From positions 1 through 22,307 of the forward strand of contig JASGFG010000067.1 in assembly GCA_047605605.1 (NCBI GenBank): a DNA stretch of 22,307 nucleotides, given 5' to 3'. Under the pieces are notes generated by a model. The model ran no database searches and was not told the origin of the DNA. It worked only from the letters and a program-made list of their open reading frames with translations. Of this stretch, positions 13,298 through 22,072 are shown one piece after another (the stretch's first letter is position 1; the number at the start of each line of letters is the position of its first letter). Origin of the DNA: JAATGA01 sp047605605. Lineage in GTDB: Bacteria > Pseudomonadota > Alphaproteobacteria > Rhodobacterales > Rhodobacteraceae. The translations under genes were made by a program, and so were the position numbers.

Positions 13298-14509
13298 ATG
13301 TCTGACGCCTATATCTATGACGCCGTGCGCAGTCCGCGCGGCAAGGGCCGCCCCGATGGCGCGCTGCATGAACTGACCTCGGTCGCGCTGTCTGCCAAGG
13401 TGCTGAATGCGGTGAAGGAGCGCAACGGGCTAAGCGGCCACGCGGTCGAGGATGTGATCTGGGGCAATGTCACCCAGGTCGGCGAACAGGGGGGCTGTCT
13501 GGCGCGGTCGGCGGTGCTGCTGTCGGATCTGGATGAATCGATCCCCGGTCTGGCGATCAACCGCTTTTGTGCCAGCGGCATGGAGGCGGTGAATCTCGCC
13601 GCCAACCAGGTCCGCGCCGGCGCAGGCGAAGGCTATATCGCCGGCGGGGTCGAGATGATGGGCCGCGTCGCCATGGGATCGGACGGGGCGGCGATCGCCG
13701 TCGATCCGTCTCTGGCCATGAAGACCTATTTCGTCCCGCAGGGCATCAGCGCCGACATCATCGCCACCGAATACGGGTTCACCCGCGATCAGGCCGATGC
13801 CTTGGCGGTGGAATCCCAACGCCGGGCGGCGGCGGCATGGAAGGACAACCGTTTCGCGAAATCGGTCCTCACCATCCGCGACCAGAACGGCCTGCCGATC
13901 CTGACCCATGACGAATACATGCGCCCCGGCACCGACATGCAGACGTTGGGTGCCCTGAAGCCCAGCTTCAAGGACATGGGCGAGACCATGCCCGGCTTCG
14001 ACAAGCTGGCGCTGATGAAATATCCGCATCTTGAGAAAATCGAACATATCCACCATGCCGGGAACTCGTCTGGCATCGTGGACGGGGCGGCGGCGGTCCT
14101 GATCGGATCGAAGGAATTCGGTGAGAAGTTCGGCCTGAAACCCCGCGCCCGCATTCGACAAACGGCGAAGATCGGCACCGATCCGACGATCATGCTGACC
14201 GGCCCGGTGCCCGTCACCGAGAAGATCTTGAAGGACAGCGGCATGTCCATTTCCGACATCGACCTGTTCGAGGTGAACGAGGCCTTCGCGAGCGTCGTCC
14301 TGCGCTTCATGCAGGCGTTCGATGTGGACCCCGCGCTGGTCAACCCGAACGGCGGGTCGATCGCCATGGGCCACCCGCTGGGCGCGACCGGCGCCATCAT
14401 CATCGGCACCCTGCTGGACGAGCTGGAGCGCACGGGCAAGGGCGTCGGTCTGGCGACGCTCTGCATCGCGTCCGGCATGGGCGCAGCCACCATCATCGAA
14501 CGCGTGTAA
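13298..14509 (+). CDS. fadA: Acetyl-CoA C-acyltransferase (thiolase, FadA-like)
   Basis: This 403-residue thiolase cleaves 3-ketoacyl-CoA with CoA to give acetyl-CoA and a shortened acyl-CoA, the last step of beta-oxidation. The nucleophile is Cys91 in NRFCASGMEAVN. FEVNEAFA and GGSIAMGHPLGATGA (His359) are the conserved NEAFA and GHP motifs, and LCIASGMGAA carries the second catalytic Cys389. The length and motifs fit FadA/AcaB-type degradative thiolases. The start ATG 13298 is set by GGAGGAA at 13287-13293; the open frame upstream has no comparable site. It is followed after 13 bases by the bifunctional FadB/FadJ-type gene, so the pair should form a multienzyme complex as in other bacteria. 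Confidence 0.95.
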   Translation: MSDAYIYDAVRSPRGKGRPDGALHELTSVALSAKVLNAVKERNGLSGHAVEDVIWGNVTQVGEQGGCLARSAVLLSDLDESIPGLAINRFCASGMEAVNLAANQVRAGAGEGYIAGGVEMMGRVAMGSDGAAIAVDPSLAMKTYFVPQGISADIIATEYGFTRDQADALAVESQRRAAAAWKDNRFAKSVLTIRDQNGLPILTHDEYMRPGTDMQTLGALKPSFKDMGETMPGFDKLALMKYPHLEKIEHIHHAGNSSGIVDGAAAVLIGSKEFGEKFGLKPRARIRQTAKIGTDPTIMLTGPVPVTEKILKDSGMSISDIDLFEVNEAFASVVLRFMQAFDVDPALVNPNGGSIAMGHPLGATGAIIIGTLLDELERTGKGVGLATLCIASGMGAATIIERV

Positions 14510-14522
14510 GGAAGGGCGAGCC

Positions 14523-16706
14523 ATGACCGATTTCACCTATGCCGTGGACGGCGACGGCGTTGCGACCCTGACCTGGGACGTGCCGGAAAAGTCGATGAAC
14601 GTCATGTCGATGGCGGGCTTTGCCGAGTTGAACGGCCATATCGACGCGGCCCTGGCCGATCCTGCCGTCAAGGGCGTGATCATCACCAGCGGCAAAAAGG
14701 ACTTCGCCGGGGGGATGGATCTGAACGTCATCGCCCAGATGAAGAACGGCGGTGCGCAGGCGGTGTTCGACGGCGTGATGCTGATGCACGGCATCCTGCG
14801 CAAGATCGAACGCGCCGGGATGGACCCCAAGACGCTGAAAGGCGGCAAGCCCATCGTCGCCGCCCTGCCCGGCACGGCGCTTGGCATCGGGCTGGAACTG
14901 CCGCTGGCCTGCCACCGGATCATCGCCGCCGACAATCCCAAGGCCAAGATCGGCCTGCCGGAGATCATGGTCGGCATCTTTCCCGGCGGCGGCGGCACCA
15001 CCCGCGTGTCCCGCAAGCTAGGCGCGATGATGGCCGCCCCCATCCTGCTGGAAGGCAAGCTGAACGACCCGAAAGGCGCCAAGGCCGCCGGTCTGGTCGA
15101 TGAGGTTGTGGCCCCCGATCAGCTGCTGGCCCGCGCCAAGGAATGGGTTCTGTCGGCGACCGACGCCGATCTGGTGAAACCCTGGGACCAGAAGGGGTTC
15201 AAATTCCCCGGCGGCGCGCCCTATCAGCCCGCCGGGTTCATGACCTTTGTCGGCGCGAATGCGATGGTGCTGGGCAAGACCCAAGGTGTCTATCCGGCGG
15301 CCAAGGCGCTGCTTTCGGCGGTGTATGAGGGGGCCCTGGTGCCCTTCGACACCGCGCTGAAGATCGAGGCGCGCTGGTTCACCAATGTGATCATGAACCC
15401 GTCGTCCTCCGCGATGATCCGCAGCCTGTTCATCAACAAGGAGGCGCTGGAGAAAGGCGCGAACCGGCCCAGCGTGGCCGACCAGACGGTGAAAAAGGTC
15501 GGCATCCTCGGTGCGGGGATGATGGGGGCGGGCATTGCCTATGTCTCGGCCAATGCGGGCATCGAGGTCGTGCTGATCGACGCGAAACAGGAGGCGGCGG
15601 ATCGCGGTCGCGCCCATTCCGAAGACCTGCTGGACAAGGGCGTGAAGCGCGGCAAGGTCACGGCCGAGAAAAAGGCCGAAGTGCTGGGCCGGATCACCGC
15701 CACCACCGATTATGCGGTGCTGGCGGGTTGCGACTTGATCGTCGAGGCGGTGTTCGAGGATGTGGCGGTCAAGGCCGAGGTGACGAAAAAGGTGCTGGCC
15801 GCCGTGGCGCCGGAGACGATCTTTGCCACCAATACCTCGACCCTGCCGATCACCGAACTGGCCAAGGCCTCGAACCGGCCGGATCAGTTCATCGGCATCC
15901 ACTTCTTTTCGCCGGTCGACAAGATGATGCTGGTCGAGATCATCAAGGGCCGCGCCACGGGCGATGTCGCCGTCGCCAAGGCGCTGGATTTCGTCCGCCA
16001 GATCCGCAAGACCCCCATCGTCGTCAACGACGCGCGGTTCTTCTACGCCAACCGCTGCATCATCCCCTATATCAACGAGGGGCTGCGGATGGTGGCCGAA
16101 GGCGTCGAACCGGCGATGGTGGAGAATGCGGCGAAACTGGTCGGAATGCCGCTGGGTCCGCTGCAACTGATCGACGAGACCTCGATCGACCTGGGCGTCA
16201 AGATCGCCAAGGCGACCAAGGCCGCCATGGGCGACGCCTATCCCGATGCGGCGGTGGACGAGGTGGTGTTCTGGATGGCCGATCAGGGCCGGATGGGGCG
16301 CAAGGCCAATGCCGGTTTCTATGCCTATGACGCCACCGGCAAACGCGGCGATCTGTGGGAGGGGCTGGCGGCGCAATATCCCGTCGCCGATACCCAGCCC
16401 GAATTGACCGAGGTGCAGCACCGCCTGCTGATGGCCCAGGTGCTGGAGGCGGTGCGCGCGCTGGAGGATGGCGTTCTGACCGACATCCGCGAGGGCGACG
16501 TGGGCGCGATCCTGGGCTGGGGCTTTGCGCCGTGGTCGGGCGGGCCGTTCGGCTGGCTGGACATCATCGGCGAGGCGAAGGCTGTCGCGATCTGCGATGC
16601 GCTGACCGCGAAATTCGGGCCGCGTTTCGCCGCGCCGAAGCTGCTGCGCGACATGGCGGAAAAGGGCGAAACCTTCTACGGCAGCGCCGCGAAGAAGGCC
16701 GCCTGA
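14523..16706 (+). CDS. fadJ: Bifunctional enoyl-CoA hydratase/3-hydroxyacyl-CoA dehydrogenase (FadB/FadJ-like)
   Basis: This 727-residue enzyme hydrates enoyl-CoA and oxidises the product with NAD+ to 3-ketoacyl-CoA. The N-terminal crotonase domain (about 1-190) shows SGKKDFAGGMDL (oxyanion-hole loop), GLELPLACHRIIA and IGLPEIMVGIFPGGGGTTR, with the two catalytic-type glutamates. The NAD-binding domain starts near residue 322 with KVGILGAGMMGAG, followed by FATNTSTLPIT, GIHFFSPVDKMMLVEIIKG (catalytic His) and KTPIVVNDARFFYANRC. Two C-terminal dehydrogenase domains follow, with LGWGFAPWSGGPFGWLD in the second. ATG 14523 has AGGAAGG upstream at 14508-14514. The fadJ symbol is by analogy; a fadB name would be equally defensible. 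The gene ends the plus-strand acyl-CoA cluster. Confidence 0.94.
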   Translation: MTDFTYAVDGDGVATLTWDVPEKSMNVMSMAGFAELNGHIDAALADPAVKGVIITSGKKDFAGGMDLNVIAQMKNGGAQAVFDGVMLMHGILRKIERAGMDPKTLKGGKPIVAALPGTALGIGLELPLACHRIIAADNPKAKIGLPEIMVGIFPGGGGTTRVSRKLGAMMAAPILLEGKLNDPKGAKAAGLVDEVVAPDQLLARAKEWVLSATDADLVKPWDQKGFKFPGGAPYQPAGFMTFVGANAMVLGKTQGVYPAAKALLSAVYEGALVPFDTALKIEARWFTNVIMNPSSSAMIRSLFINKEALEKGANRPSVADQTVKKVGILGAGMMGAGIAYVSANAGIEVVLIDAKQEAADRGRAHSEDLLDKGVKRGKVTAEKKAEVLGRITATTDYAVLAGCDLIVEAVFEDVAVKAEVTKKVLAAVAPETIFATNTSTLPITELAKASNRPDQFIGIHFFSPVDKMMLVEIIKGRATGDVAVAKALDFVRQIRKTPIVVNDARFFYANRCIIPYINEGLRMVAEGVEPAMVENAAKLVGMPLGPLQLIDETSIDLGVKIAKATKAAMGDAYPDAAVDEVVFWMADQGRMGRKANAGFYAYDATGKRGDLWEGLAAQYPVADTQPELTEVQHRLLMAQVLEAVRALEDGVLTDIREGDVGAILGWGFAPWSGGPFGWLDIIGEAKAVAICDALTAKFGPRFAAPKLLRDMAEKGETFYGSAAKKAA

Positions 16707-16729
16707 GGCCGGAAAAGTCGAAAAACCGC

Positions 16730-16756
16730 AAGGGTGCCCTTTACCGGGGCGCCCTT
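16730..16756 (-). terminator. Possible terminator between convergent fadJ-like and sulfotransferase genes
   Basis: AAGGGTGC (16730-16737) pairs with GCGCCCTT (16749-16756) with one G-T pair and an 11-base loop. Read on the minus strand, the stem is followed after four bases by five Ts (16721-16725), suiting termination of the minus-strand operon. On the plus strand only TTTCC follows. The stem overlaps the sulfotransferase stop codon. Confidence 0.4.
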
Positions 16757-17409
16757 TCCGCATCGTCGAAGCGGTAGGCGAAGCGGTCAATATCCTCGGC
16801 ACAATCCTCTGCCACCAAAGCGGCATCCGCGTCGGAGTAATAGCCCCGCCAGTCCCGCGCCCGGTCGGATTCGTTCACCCGCGGCAGGGTCAGGCGAAAG
16901 CCCAGATGCGTCTGGAACGGGGCAAGATCGTCGGCCAGATGCTCCAGCCGGGCAAAGCACGACGCCCGCTCCACCCCCGTCCTGTCGCGCATATAGGCGG
17001 CGTAAGGCCAGAGGCGAAAGGCCGTCCGCGTCTGCGGATGGTTCAGGAAACCGCTGAAATCATGCGCCTTGGCCAGACCGACCGCCGGGTGCGCAAAGCC
17101 CTGCGCCCGTAGCCAGTGGTAATAGCTGACCGCCCTGTCCCAGGGGTTGCGCACCAGCGCCAGGGTGAAGAACCCGGCAATCTCATCATCCGTCACCAGC
17201 CCGGCAATGTCGGCCAGCGTCGAATGCTTCCACAGCCGGCCCGCGGATTTCACCCCCTTGATCCGCCCGCGCCGCGCCCGCGCCTTGGGCGTGTCGCCGA
17301 TCAGGATGTCGTCCTTCATCGCCCGCGCCTCCAGCGCCAGGGCCAGCGACGTGCCCCCGGTCTTGGGGATATGGACGAAGATATAGCGGCGGCCAGGCGA
17401 GATGATCAT
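16741..17409 (-). CDS. Sulfotransferase family protein (Sulfotransfer_2-like)
   Basis: This 222-residue protein has the two PAPS-binding signatures of sulfotransferases. The 5'-phosphosulfate loop is FVHIPKTGGTS (residues 11-21) and the 3'-phosphate motif is LVRNPWDRAVSYYHWL (85-100). The rest is typical of the short bacterial Sulfotransfer_2 group, which transfers sulfate from PAPS to carbohydrates or other hydroxyl or amine acceptors. There is no signal peptide, so it acts in the cytosol or at the inner membrane face. It lies 14 bases downstream of the hydroxyacid dehydrogenase stop and is the last gene of the minus-strand operon. The acceptor is unknown, and nearby genes give no glycan or sulfate-activation context. 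Confidence 0.88.
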   Translation of the reverse strand: MIISPGRRYIFVHIPKTGGTSLALALEARAMKDDILIGDTPKARARRGRIKGVKSAGRLWKHSTLADIAGLVTDDEIAGFFTLALVRNPWDRAVSYYHWLRAQGFAHPAVGLAKAHDFSGFLNHPQTRTAFRLWPYAAYMRDRTGVERASCFARLEHLADDLAPFQTHLGFRLTLPRVNESDRARDWRGYYSDADAALVAEDCAEDIDRFAYRFDDAERAPR

Positions 17410-17423
17410 GACCGCCCCCCTTT

Positions 17424-18371
17424 TCAGACCGGCGAAACCAGCGGCTTGCCCTCGGCAAAGGCGATGACGTTCGACAGGGCAAGAAACCCCATATCCTCGC
17501 GCGCCTCGATGCAGGCGGTGCCAAGATGGGGCAGCAGCACCACGTTTTCCATCCCCTTCAGGGCCTCGGGCACCTGCGGCTCGAACTCATAGACATCCAG
17601 ACCGGCGGCACGGATGCGCCCGGCTTGCAGCGTGGCGATCAGCGCGGCCTCGTCCACCACATCGCCGCGGCTGATGTTCACGAAGATGCCGTGCGGGCGC
17701 ATATGGCCAAGGGCGGCGGCGTCGATCAGGTGATGCGTCTCCTTGCCCCCCGGCACGGTGACCACGACGAAATCGGCGGCCATGGCGGCGGCGAAATCGA
17801 CCTGCGTGGCCGGAACCCCCGGATCGGCCACGGTGGACCGGTTGTGAAAGATCACATCCATGCCAAAGCCGTGGTAACAGCGCCGCGCCACCGCCTTGCC
17901 GATCCGGCCCATGCCGATGATGCCCAGCGTCTTGCCGCTGACATGGGTGCCCAGCATCTGCGTCGGCTTCCACCCGTGCCAGTCGCCGGCGCGCACCACC
18001 CGCTCGCCCTCGCCCAGACGACGGGCCGCCATCAGGATCAGCGCGACGCCGATGTCGGCCGTCGCCTCGGTCACTGCGCCGGGGGTGTTCGTCACCGGAA
18101 TGCCCGCCGCCTTGGCCGCAGCCACGTCCAGATGGTTGTAGCCCGCGCCGAAATTCGCCAGCAGCCGACAGCGCGGGTTCGGCACCTGCGCAAAGATTTC
18201 GGCGGTAAAGCGGTCGCCGATGGAACACAGCACCACGTCATAATCGCGCAGCATGGCGACCAGTTCGGCCCCGGACGGGTTCTGCGGTTCGTCCCGCAGC
18301 GTCACCTCGAACCGCTCGCGCGCGGCGGCGATCACGCGGTCGGGCAGGGCGCGGGTGATCAGCAGTTTCAT
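17424..18371 (-). CDS. D-isomer-specific 2-hydroxyacid dehydrogenase (glyoxylate/hydroxypyruvate reductase-like)
   Basis: This 315-residue NAD(P)H-dependent cytosolic enzyme interconverts 2-keto and D-2-hydroxy acids. The split substrate domain begins MKLLITRALPDRV and contains LLANFGAGYNHLDV (residues 70-83). The Rossmann domain has GIIGMGRIGKA (150-160). The catalytic triad positions are Arg235 (VNISRGDVVDE), Glu264 (YEFEPQVPE) and His282 (LLPHLGTA). HNRS at 176-179, after the second Rossmann strand, would favour NADPH, as in glyoxylate reductases (GRHPR/GhrB type). The start overlaps the CsaA-like stop by one base (TGATG), so the two are coupled. Substrate is likely glyoxylate or hydroxypyruvate, but related enzymes act on many 2-keto acids. 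Confidence 0.92.
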   Translation of the reverse strand: MKLLITRALPDRVIAAARERFEVTLRDEPQNPSGAELVAMLRDYDVVLCSIGDRFTAEIFAQVPNPRCRLLANFGAGYNHLDVAAAKAAGIPVTNTPGAVTEATADIGVALILMAARRLGEGERVVRAGDWHGWKPTQMLGTHVSGKTLGIIGMGRIGKAVARRCYHGFGMDVIFHNRSTVADPGVPATQVDFAAAMAADFVVVTVPGGKETHHLIDAAALGHMRPHGIFVNISRGDVVDEAALIATLQAGRIRAAGLDVYEFEPQVPEALKGMENVVLLPHLGTACIEAREDMGFLALSNVIAFAEGKPLVSPV

Positions 18372-18726
18372 CAGAACAGCCTTCCGCCTTCGGGCACTTC
18401 ATGTCCGGGGCCGATCAGCACGACCTCGCCATCGGCATCGGGCACGCCCAGAACAAGCACCTCGGACATGACCTTGCCGATCTGGCGGGGGGGAAAGTTC
18501 ACCACCGCCAGAACCTGCCGCCCCACCAACCCCTCGGGCGTATAGTGGCGGGTGATCTGGGCCGAAGACCGCTTTTCCCCGATCTCGCCGCCGAAATCGA
18601 CCCACAGCTTGATCGCGGGCTTGCGCGCCTCGGGGTAGGGTTCGGCGCGGGTGATGCGGCCGACGCGGATGTCGACCTTGGCGAAATCGTCATAGGTGAT
18701 TGCGGGGGTGATTGCCGGGGCGACAG

Positions 18727-18730
<4 letters not shown>
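18371..18730 (-). CDS. csaA: CsaA-like tRNA-binding domain protein
   Basis: This 119-residue protein is made almost entirely of one EMAP-II/Trbp111-type OB-fold. DFAKVDIRVGRITRAEPYPEARKPAIKLWVDFG (about 15-47) and KRSSAQITRHYTPEGLVGRQVLAVVNFPPRQIGKVMSEVLVLG (about 53-95) are the hallmarks of CsaA, including the NFPPRQIG segment. CsaA proteins are homodimers that bind tRNA, and in Bacillus CsaA has been described as a secretion-related chaperone; the role in alphaproteobacteria is uncertain. The gene is translationally linked on both sides, with a 4-base overlap with proC and a 1-base overlap with the dehydrogenase gene. The family call is firm, the function less so. Confidence 0.9.
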
Positions 18731-19539
<809 letters not shown>

Positions 19540-19569
19540 CCATCCCCGTTCCTTGGATCGGGGGCGACG

Positions 19570-20073
19570 TTATGCGCGACCGTAGGCCTCGGCAATGGCA
19601 ACCTGCATCGCCTGTTCGGGGCTCTGGTCGCCCCAGCAGGCCAGCTGGAACGCAGGATAGAACCGTTCCGCGGCCGAAACCGCCCCCGCGATCAGCCGGT
19701 CGATCTGTTCCGGCCCGGCGACCTGACCGCCCGCCAGCACCAGGCCATAGCGCCAGACCATCAGCCTTTGTTCGCCCCAATAGGTGAAGGCCCCGGTCCA
19801 GACCATGTCGTTGCAGCGGTTCAACACATCGTAAAGCGCGCCCATCCGCCCCTGGGGCGGGTCCATCTCGAAGGTGCAGATCAGGCGCAGGGTTTCGTCC
19901 TGTTCCGACCAGGCCAGCGTCAGGGAATAGGTGCGCCACTGGCCTTCGACCGCCATGGCGATCTGATCCTCGGTCACGCGGTCGAATTCCCAGTCGTAAT
20001 GGGCGGCCAGATCCTCGACGATGTTGATCGGGTGAAGATCGTCCTGCGCCAGATAGTCTTCGGAAAGCGCCAT
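19570..20073 (-). CDS. YbjN domain-containing protein
   Basis: This 167-residue protein carries the YbjN fold, related to type III secretion chaperones. Recognisable segments are HPINIVEDLAAHYDWEFDRVTEDQIAMAVEGQW near the N-terminus and TYSLTLAWSEQDETLRLICTFEM, NRCNDMVWTGAFTYWGEQRLMVWRYGL in the middle. A helical C-terminus ends EQAMQVAIAEAYGRA. It is predicted to be cytosolic and its function is unclear. ATG 20073 (MALSEDYL) is preferred because it has an AGGGAC-like site upstream. The in-frame ATG 20160 would add 29 residues of low-complexity sequence (KTQVAAKATAKAGG), and GATAAT overlapping that codon may be a promoter -10. It precedes proC by 30 bases, so it probably shares its transcript. 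Confidence 0.85.
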   Translation of the reverse strand: MALSEDYLAQDDLHPINIVEDLAAHYDWEFDRVTEDQIAMAVEGQWRTYSLTLAWSEQDETLRLICTFEMDPPQGRMGALYDVLNRCNDMVWTGAFTYWGEQRLMVWRYGLVLAGGQVAGPEQIDRLIAGAVSAAERFYPAFQLACWGDQSPEQAMQVAIAEAYGRA

Positions 20074-20221
20074 GTCCCTGCCCCCTGCTTTCGCGGTGGC
20101 TTTTGCCGCCACCTGCGTCTTGCCGGAATCTTGAAGCAGGGCGAATCGGGTGTAAAGCATTATCTTGGGGATAACCTTTCGCCAGCCACAAAGACTGGGG
20201 AAAACTCCGCGTCATAGGCGG

Positions 20222-20809
20222 TCAGCGGGGCCTTTGCCGCAGGATATGGTGGCGCACCACCCAGCCAAAGGCCCCGACCACGGCTATGATCGCCAGCCCG
20301 ACCATGGCCCGATGTTCGATCCGCGACAGGTCGCCCAGAAGCCGCTCCACCGCCTCGCCCGCGCAAAAGCCAAGCGTGGTCCAGACCGCGCCCCAGACAA
20401 CGGCGGACACCGCGTTCAGCAGGGCAAAGCGGCCCGGCGTCACCCCGGCCAGCGCGATGGCCACCGGCCCCACGGTCCGCAGCCCGATCATGAAGCGGAA
20501 GGCCAGAATGAACCAAGTCGGCCGCGCCGCGACGGCACCGATTGCGATGCGGCCCGCGCGGCTGTCGGCCAGACGGCGCACGAAGGGCCGGTCGCGGTTG
20601 GAATGCGCCAGCCAGAAGATCGCCTGATCGGCCGCAAAGGCACCCGCCATCGCCACCGGCGCGACGAACAGCGGGTTCAGCAGGTGCTGATGCGCGGCGA
20701 AACCGGCCAGCGTCACCACCGTCTCGCCCTCCAGCATGGAACCGGCAAGGACGGCAAGCAGCCCGTAATGGGCGATCAGCGCCTCGATCCAGTGCAGCGG
20801 CTGATGCAA
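20222..20809 (-). CDS. DedA family membrane protein
   Basis: This 195-residue polytopic inner-membrane protein belongs to the DedA/SNARE-associated family, some members of which flip undecaprenyl phosphate or phospholipids. The N-terminus has HYGLLAVLAGSMLEGETVVTLAGFAAH with the Glu in the membrane re-entrant region. The middle has FRFMIGLRTVGPVAIALAGVTPGRFALLNAVSAVVWGAVW, the F/G-R-x3-G-x-R-x3-P/G family motif. The start is TTG 20809, three bases after the UbiK-like stop, with no good ribosome site of its own, so coupling to the upstream gene is likely. The C-terminus is basic (RHHILRQRPR). The substrate is not inferable. A gap of about 150 bases separates its stop from the YbjN gene start. 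Confidence 0.9.
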   Translation of the reverse strand: MHQPLHWIEALIAHYGLLAVLAGSMLEGETVVTLAGFAAHQHLLNPLFVAPVAMAGAFAADQAIFWLAHSNRDRPFVRRLADSRAGRIAIGAVAARPTWFILAFRFMIGLRTVGPVAIALAGVTPGRFALLNAVSAVVWGAVWTTLGFCAGEAVERLLGDLSRIEHRAMVGLAIIAVVGAFGWVVRHHILRQRPR

Positions 20810-20812
20810 GGG

Positions 20813-21082
20813 TCAGTCGGCCTTGGGCTTTTTCACCGGCCTGGCGGCGCCTTCCAGCGCGGCGATGCGGGCGGACAGCGCCTCGTTCTCCTCACGCGCC
20901 TTCTGGGCCATGGCGCGGACGGCCTCGAATTCCTCGCGCGTGACGAAATCGCGGTCGGCCAGCCAGCGGTCTATGAAACCCTTCATCGCGGTTTCCGCCT
21001 CGGCCTTGGCGCCCTGGGCCACGCCCATGGCATTGGTCATCAGTTGCGACATGTCGTCCAGGAACTTGTTGCGCGTCTGCAT
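20813..21082 (-). CDS. UbiK-like accessory protein (BMFP domain)
   Basis: This 89-residue helical protein has an amphipathic N-terminal half (KFLDDMSQLMTNAMGVAQGAKAEAETAMKGFIDRWL) and then DRDFVTREEFEAVRAMAQKAREENEALSARIAALE, a C-terminal coiled coil of about 30 residues. This is the BMFP/YqiC layout. YqiC (UbiK) helps ubiquinone synthesis enzymes assemble in gammaproteobacteria and can bind lipids; alphaproteobacterial relatives are assigned by domain only. A basic PVKKPKAD tail ends the protein. ATG 21082 gives the family length. The frame continues far upstream, but that part is antisense to lgt. It is divergent from lgt across a 114-base gap. Confidence 0.87.
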   Translation of the reverse strand: MQTRNKFLDDMSQLMTNAMGVAQGAKAEAETAMKGFIDRWLADRDFVTREEFEAVRAMAQKAREENEALSARIAALEGAARPVKKPKAD

Positions 21083-21104
21083 GGGGGCCGCCTTTCCGTT
21101 TCCC

Positions 21105-21135
21105 CCTATATGCGCGCGCGAGGGGCTGCGGACAA
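21105..21135 (-). promoter_or_regulatory. Candidate promoter for the ubiK-dedA operon
   Basis: On the minus strand TTGTCC (21130-21135) and TATAGG (21105-21110) are spaced 19 bases apart, with the TATA word about 23 bases before the ATG at 21082. The spacer is longer than ideal. The alternating GC run between them is notable but may be chance. Confidence 0.35.
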
Positions 21136-21145
21136 GAAGCGGCAG

Positions 21146-21151
21146 TTGACT
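21146..21151 (+). promoter_or_regulatory. Candidate -35 element upstream of lgt
   Basis: TTGACT begins an 11-base word, TTGACTTCGCC, also found upstream of the TauE/SafE gene. It lies 45 bases before the lgt start, and a matching -10 is not obvious (GAAAAC lies 17 bases downstream). CGGAG at 21186-21190 is the lgt ribosome-binding site and fixes ATG 21197 as the start. Confidence 0.35.
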
Positions 21152-21196
21152 TCGCCCGCCCCGCGCCGGAAAACCCCGCAACCTGCGGAGCGCCCG

Positions 21197-22072
21197 ATGT
21201 CCTATATTCCCTTTCCGAACATCTCGCCCGAGATCTTCACGATCCACATCGCCGACCGGGCGTTTTCGCTGCGCTGGTATGCGGTGGCCTATATCGCCGG
21301 GCTGCTGATCGGCTGGTGGCTGGTGCGCCGCGCGATCGAGACGCCGCGCCTGTGGGCCAAGGAACCGCCCCTGAACCGCGATCAGCTGGAGCGGCTGGTC
21401 ACATGGGTGATCGTCGGGGTGATCTTCGGCGGGCGGCTGGGGTTCGTGCTGTTCTATCAGCCGAGCTATTACCTGTCGCATCCGACCGAAATCGTCAAAG
21501 TGTGGGAGGGCGGCATGTCCTTTCACGGCGGATTTCTGGGCGTCGTGATCGCCGCCATCCTGTTCTGCCGGCGCGACGGCATTCCCATGCTGCCGATGGC
21601 CGACCTGATGGCGCTGGCCACCCCCCCCGGCCTGATGCTGGGGCGGATCGCAAACTTCATCAATGCCGAGCTTTGGGGGCGACCCACCACCGTGCCCTGG
21701 GCCGTGGCCTTTCCTGGCGAGGCGGCACAGGATTGCCCCGGCGTCATCGGCATCTGCGCCCGCCACCCCAGCCAGCTGTATGAGGCCGGGATGGAGGGGC
21801 TGATCCTGGGCCTGCTGCTGATCCTTGTGGTCTGGCGCGCGGGCTGGCTGCGGTTTCCGGGGCGGGTGGCGGGGCTGTTCTTTGCCGGATACGGCATCGC
21901 CCGGTTCACGGTGGAATTCTTTCGCCAGCCCGATGCGCAATTCGTCAGCCCCGGCAACCCGCTGGGCCTGGCGCTGCATCTGAACGGATATGGCCTGACC
22001 ATGGGACAACTGCTGTCGCTGCCGATGATCGCGGCGGGGGTCTGGTTCATCGCCCGGGCCCGCCGGGCATGA
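21197..22072 (+). CDS. lgt: Prolipoprotein diacylglyceryl transferase
   Basis: This 291-residue inner-membrane enzyme transfers diacylglycerol from phosphatidylglycerol to the lipobox cysteine of prolipoproteins, the first step of lipoprotein maturation. About seven membrane spans are visible. SLRWYAVAYIAGLLIGWWL is the first. MSFHGGFLG places the essential-type His at residue 110, GRIANFINAELWG (149-161) is the Lgt signature, and HPSQLYEAGMEG is the conserved loop near the second active-site region. GLFFAGYGIARFTVEFFRQPDAQF is the C-terminal motif. ATG 21197 has CGGAG six bases upstream; the longer open frame is antisense to the ubiK-like and dedA-like genes. The stop overlaps the MidA-like start by ATGA, suggesting one transcript. 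Confidence 0.95.
   Translation: MSYIPFPNISPEIFTIHIADRAFSLRWYAVAYIAGLLIGWWLVRRAIETPRLWAKEPPLNRDQLERLVTWVIVGVIFGGRLGFVLFYQPSYYLSHPTEIVKVWEGGMSFHGGFLGVVIAAILFCRRDGIPMLPMADLMALATPPGLMLGRIANFINAELWGRPTTVPWAVAFPGEAAQDCPGVIGICARHPSQLYEAGMEGLILGLLLILVVWRAGWLRFPGRVAGLFFAGYGIARFTVEFFRQPDAQFVSPGNPLGLALHLNGYGLTMGQLLSLPMIAAGVWFIARARRA

Noticed and set aside
15018..16826. Long minus-strand open frame of 602 codons opposite the FadJ-like gene
   Set aside because: Antisense shadow caused by GC-skewed third positions; no recognisable domain, and the plus strand has a complete bifunctional enzyme.
20166..20174. TTATCCCCA on the minus strand, one mismatch from a DnaA box
   Set aside because: A single imperfect box without an AT-rich region, other boxes or origin-linked genes is expected by chance.
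21111..21121. Alternating GC run (TGCGCGCGCG) as a possible Z-DNA or repeat element
   Set aside because: Too short, and expected in DNA of this composition; noted only as part of the promoter spacer.
20165..21196. Large N-terminal extension of Lgt in the same frame
   Set aside because: It is antisense to the ubiK-like and dedA-like genes, and Lgt starts with a good ribosome site at 21197.
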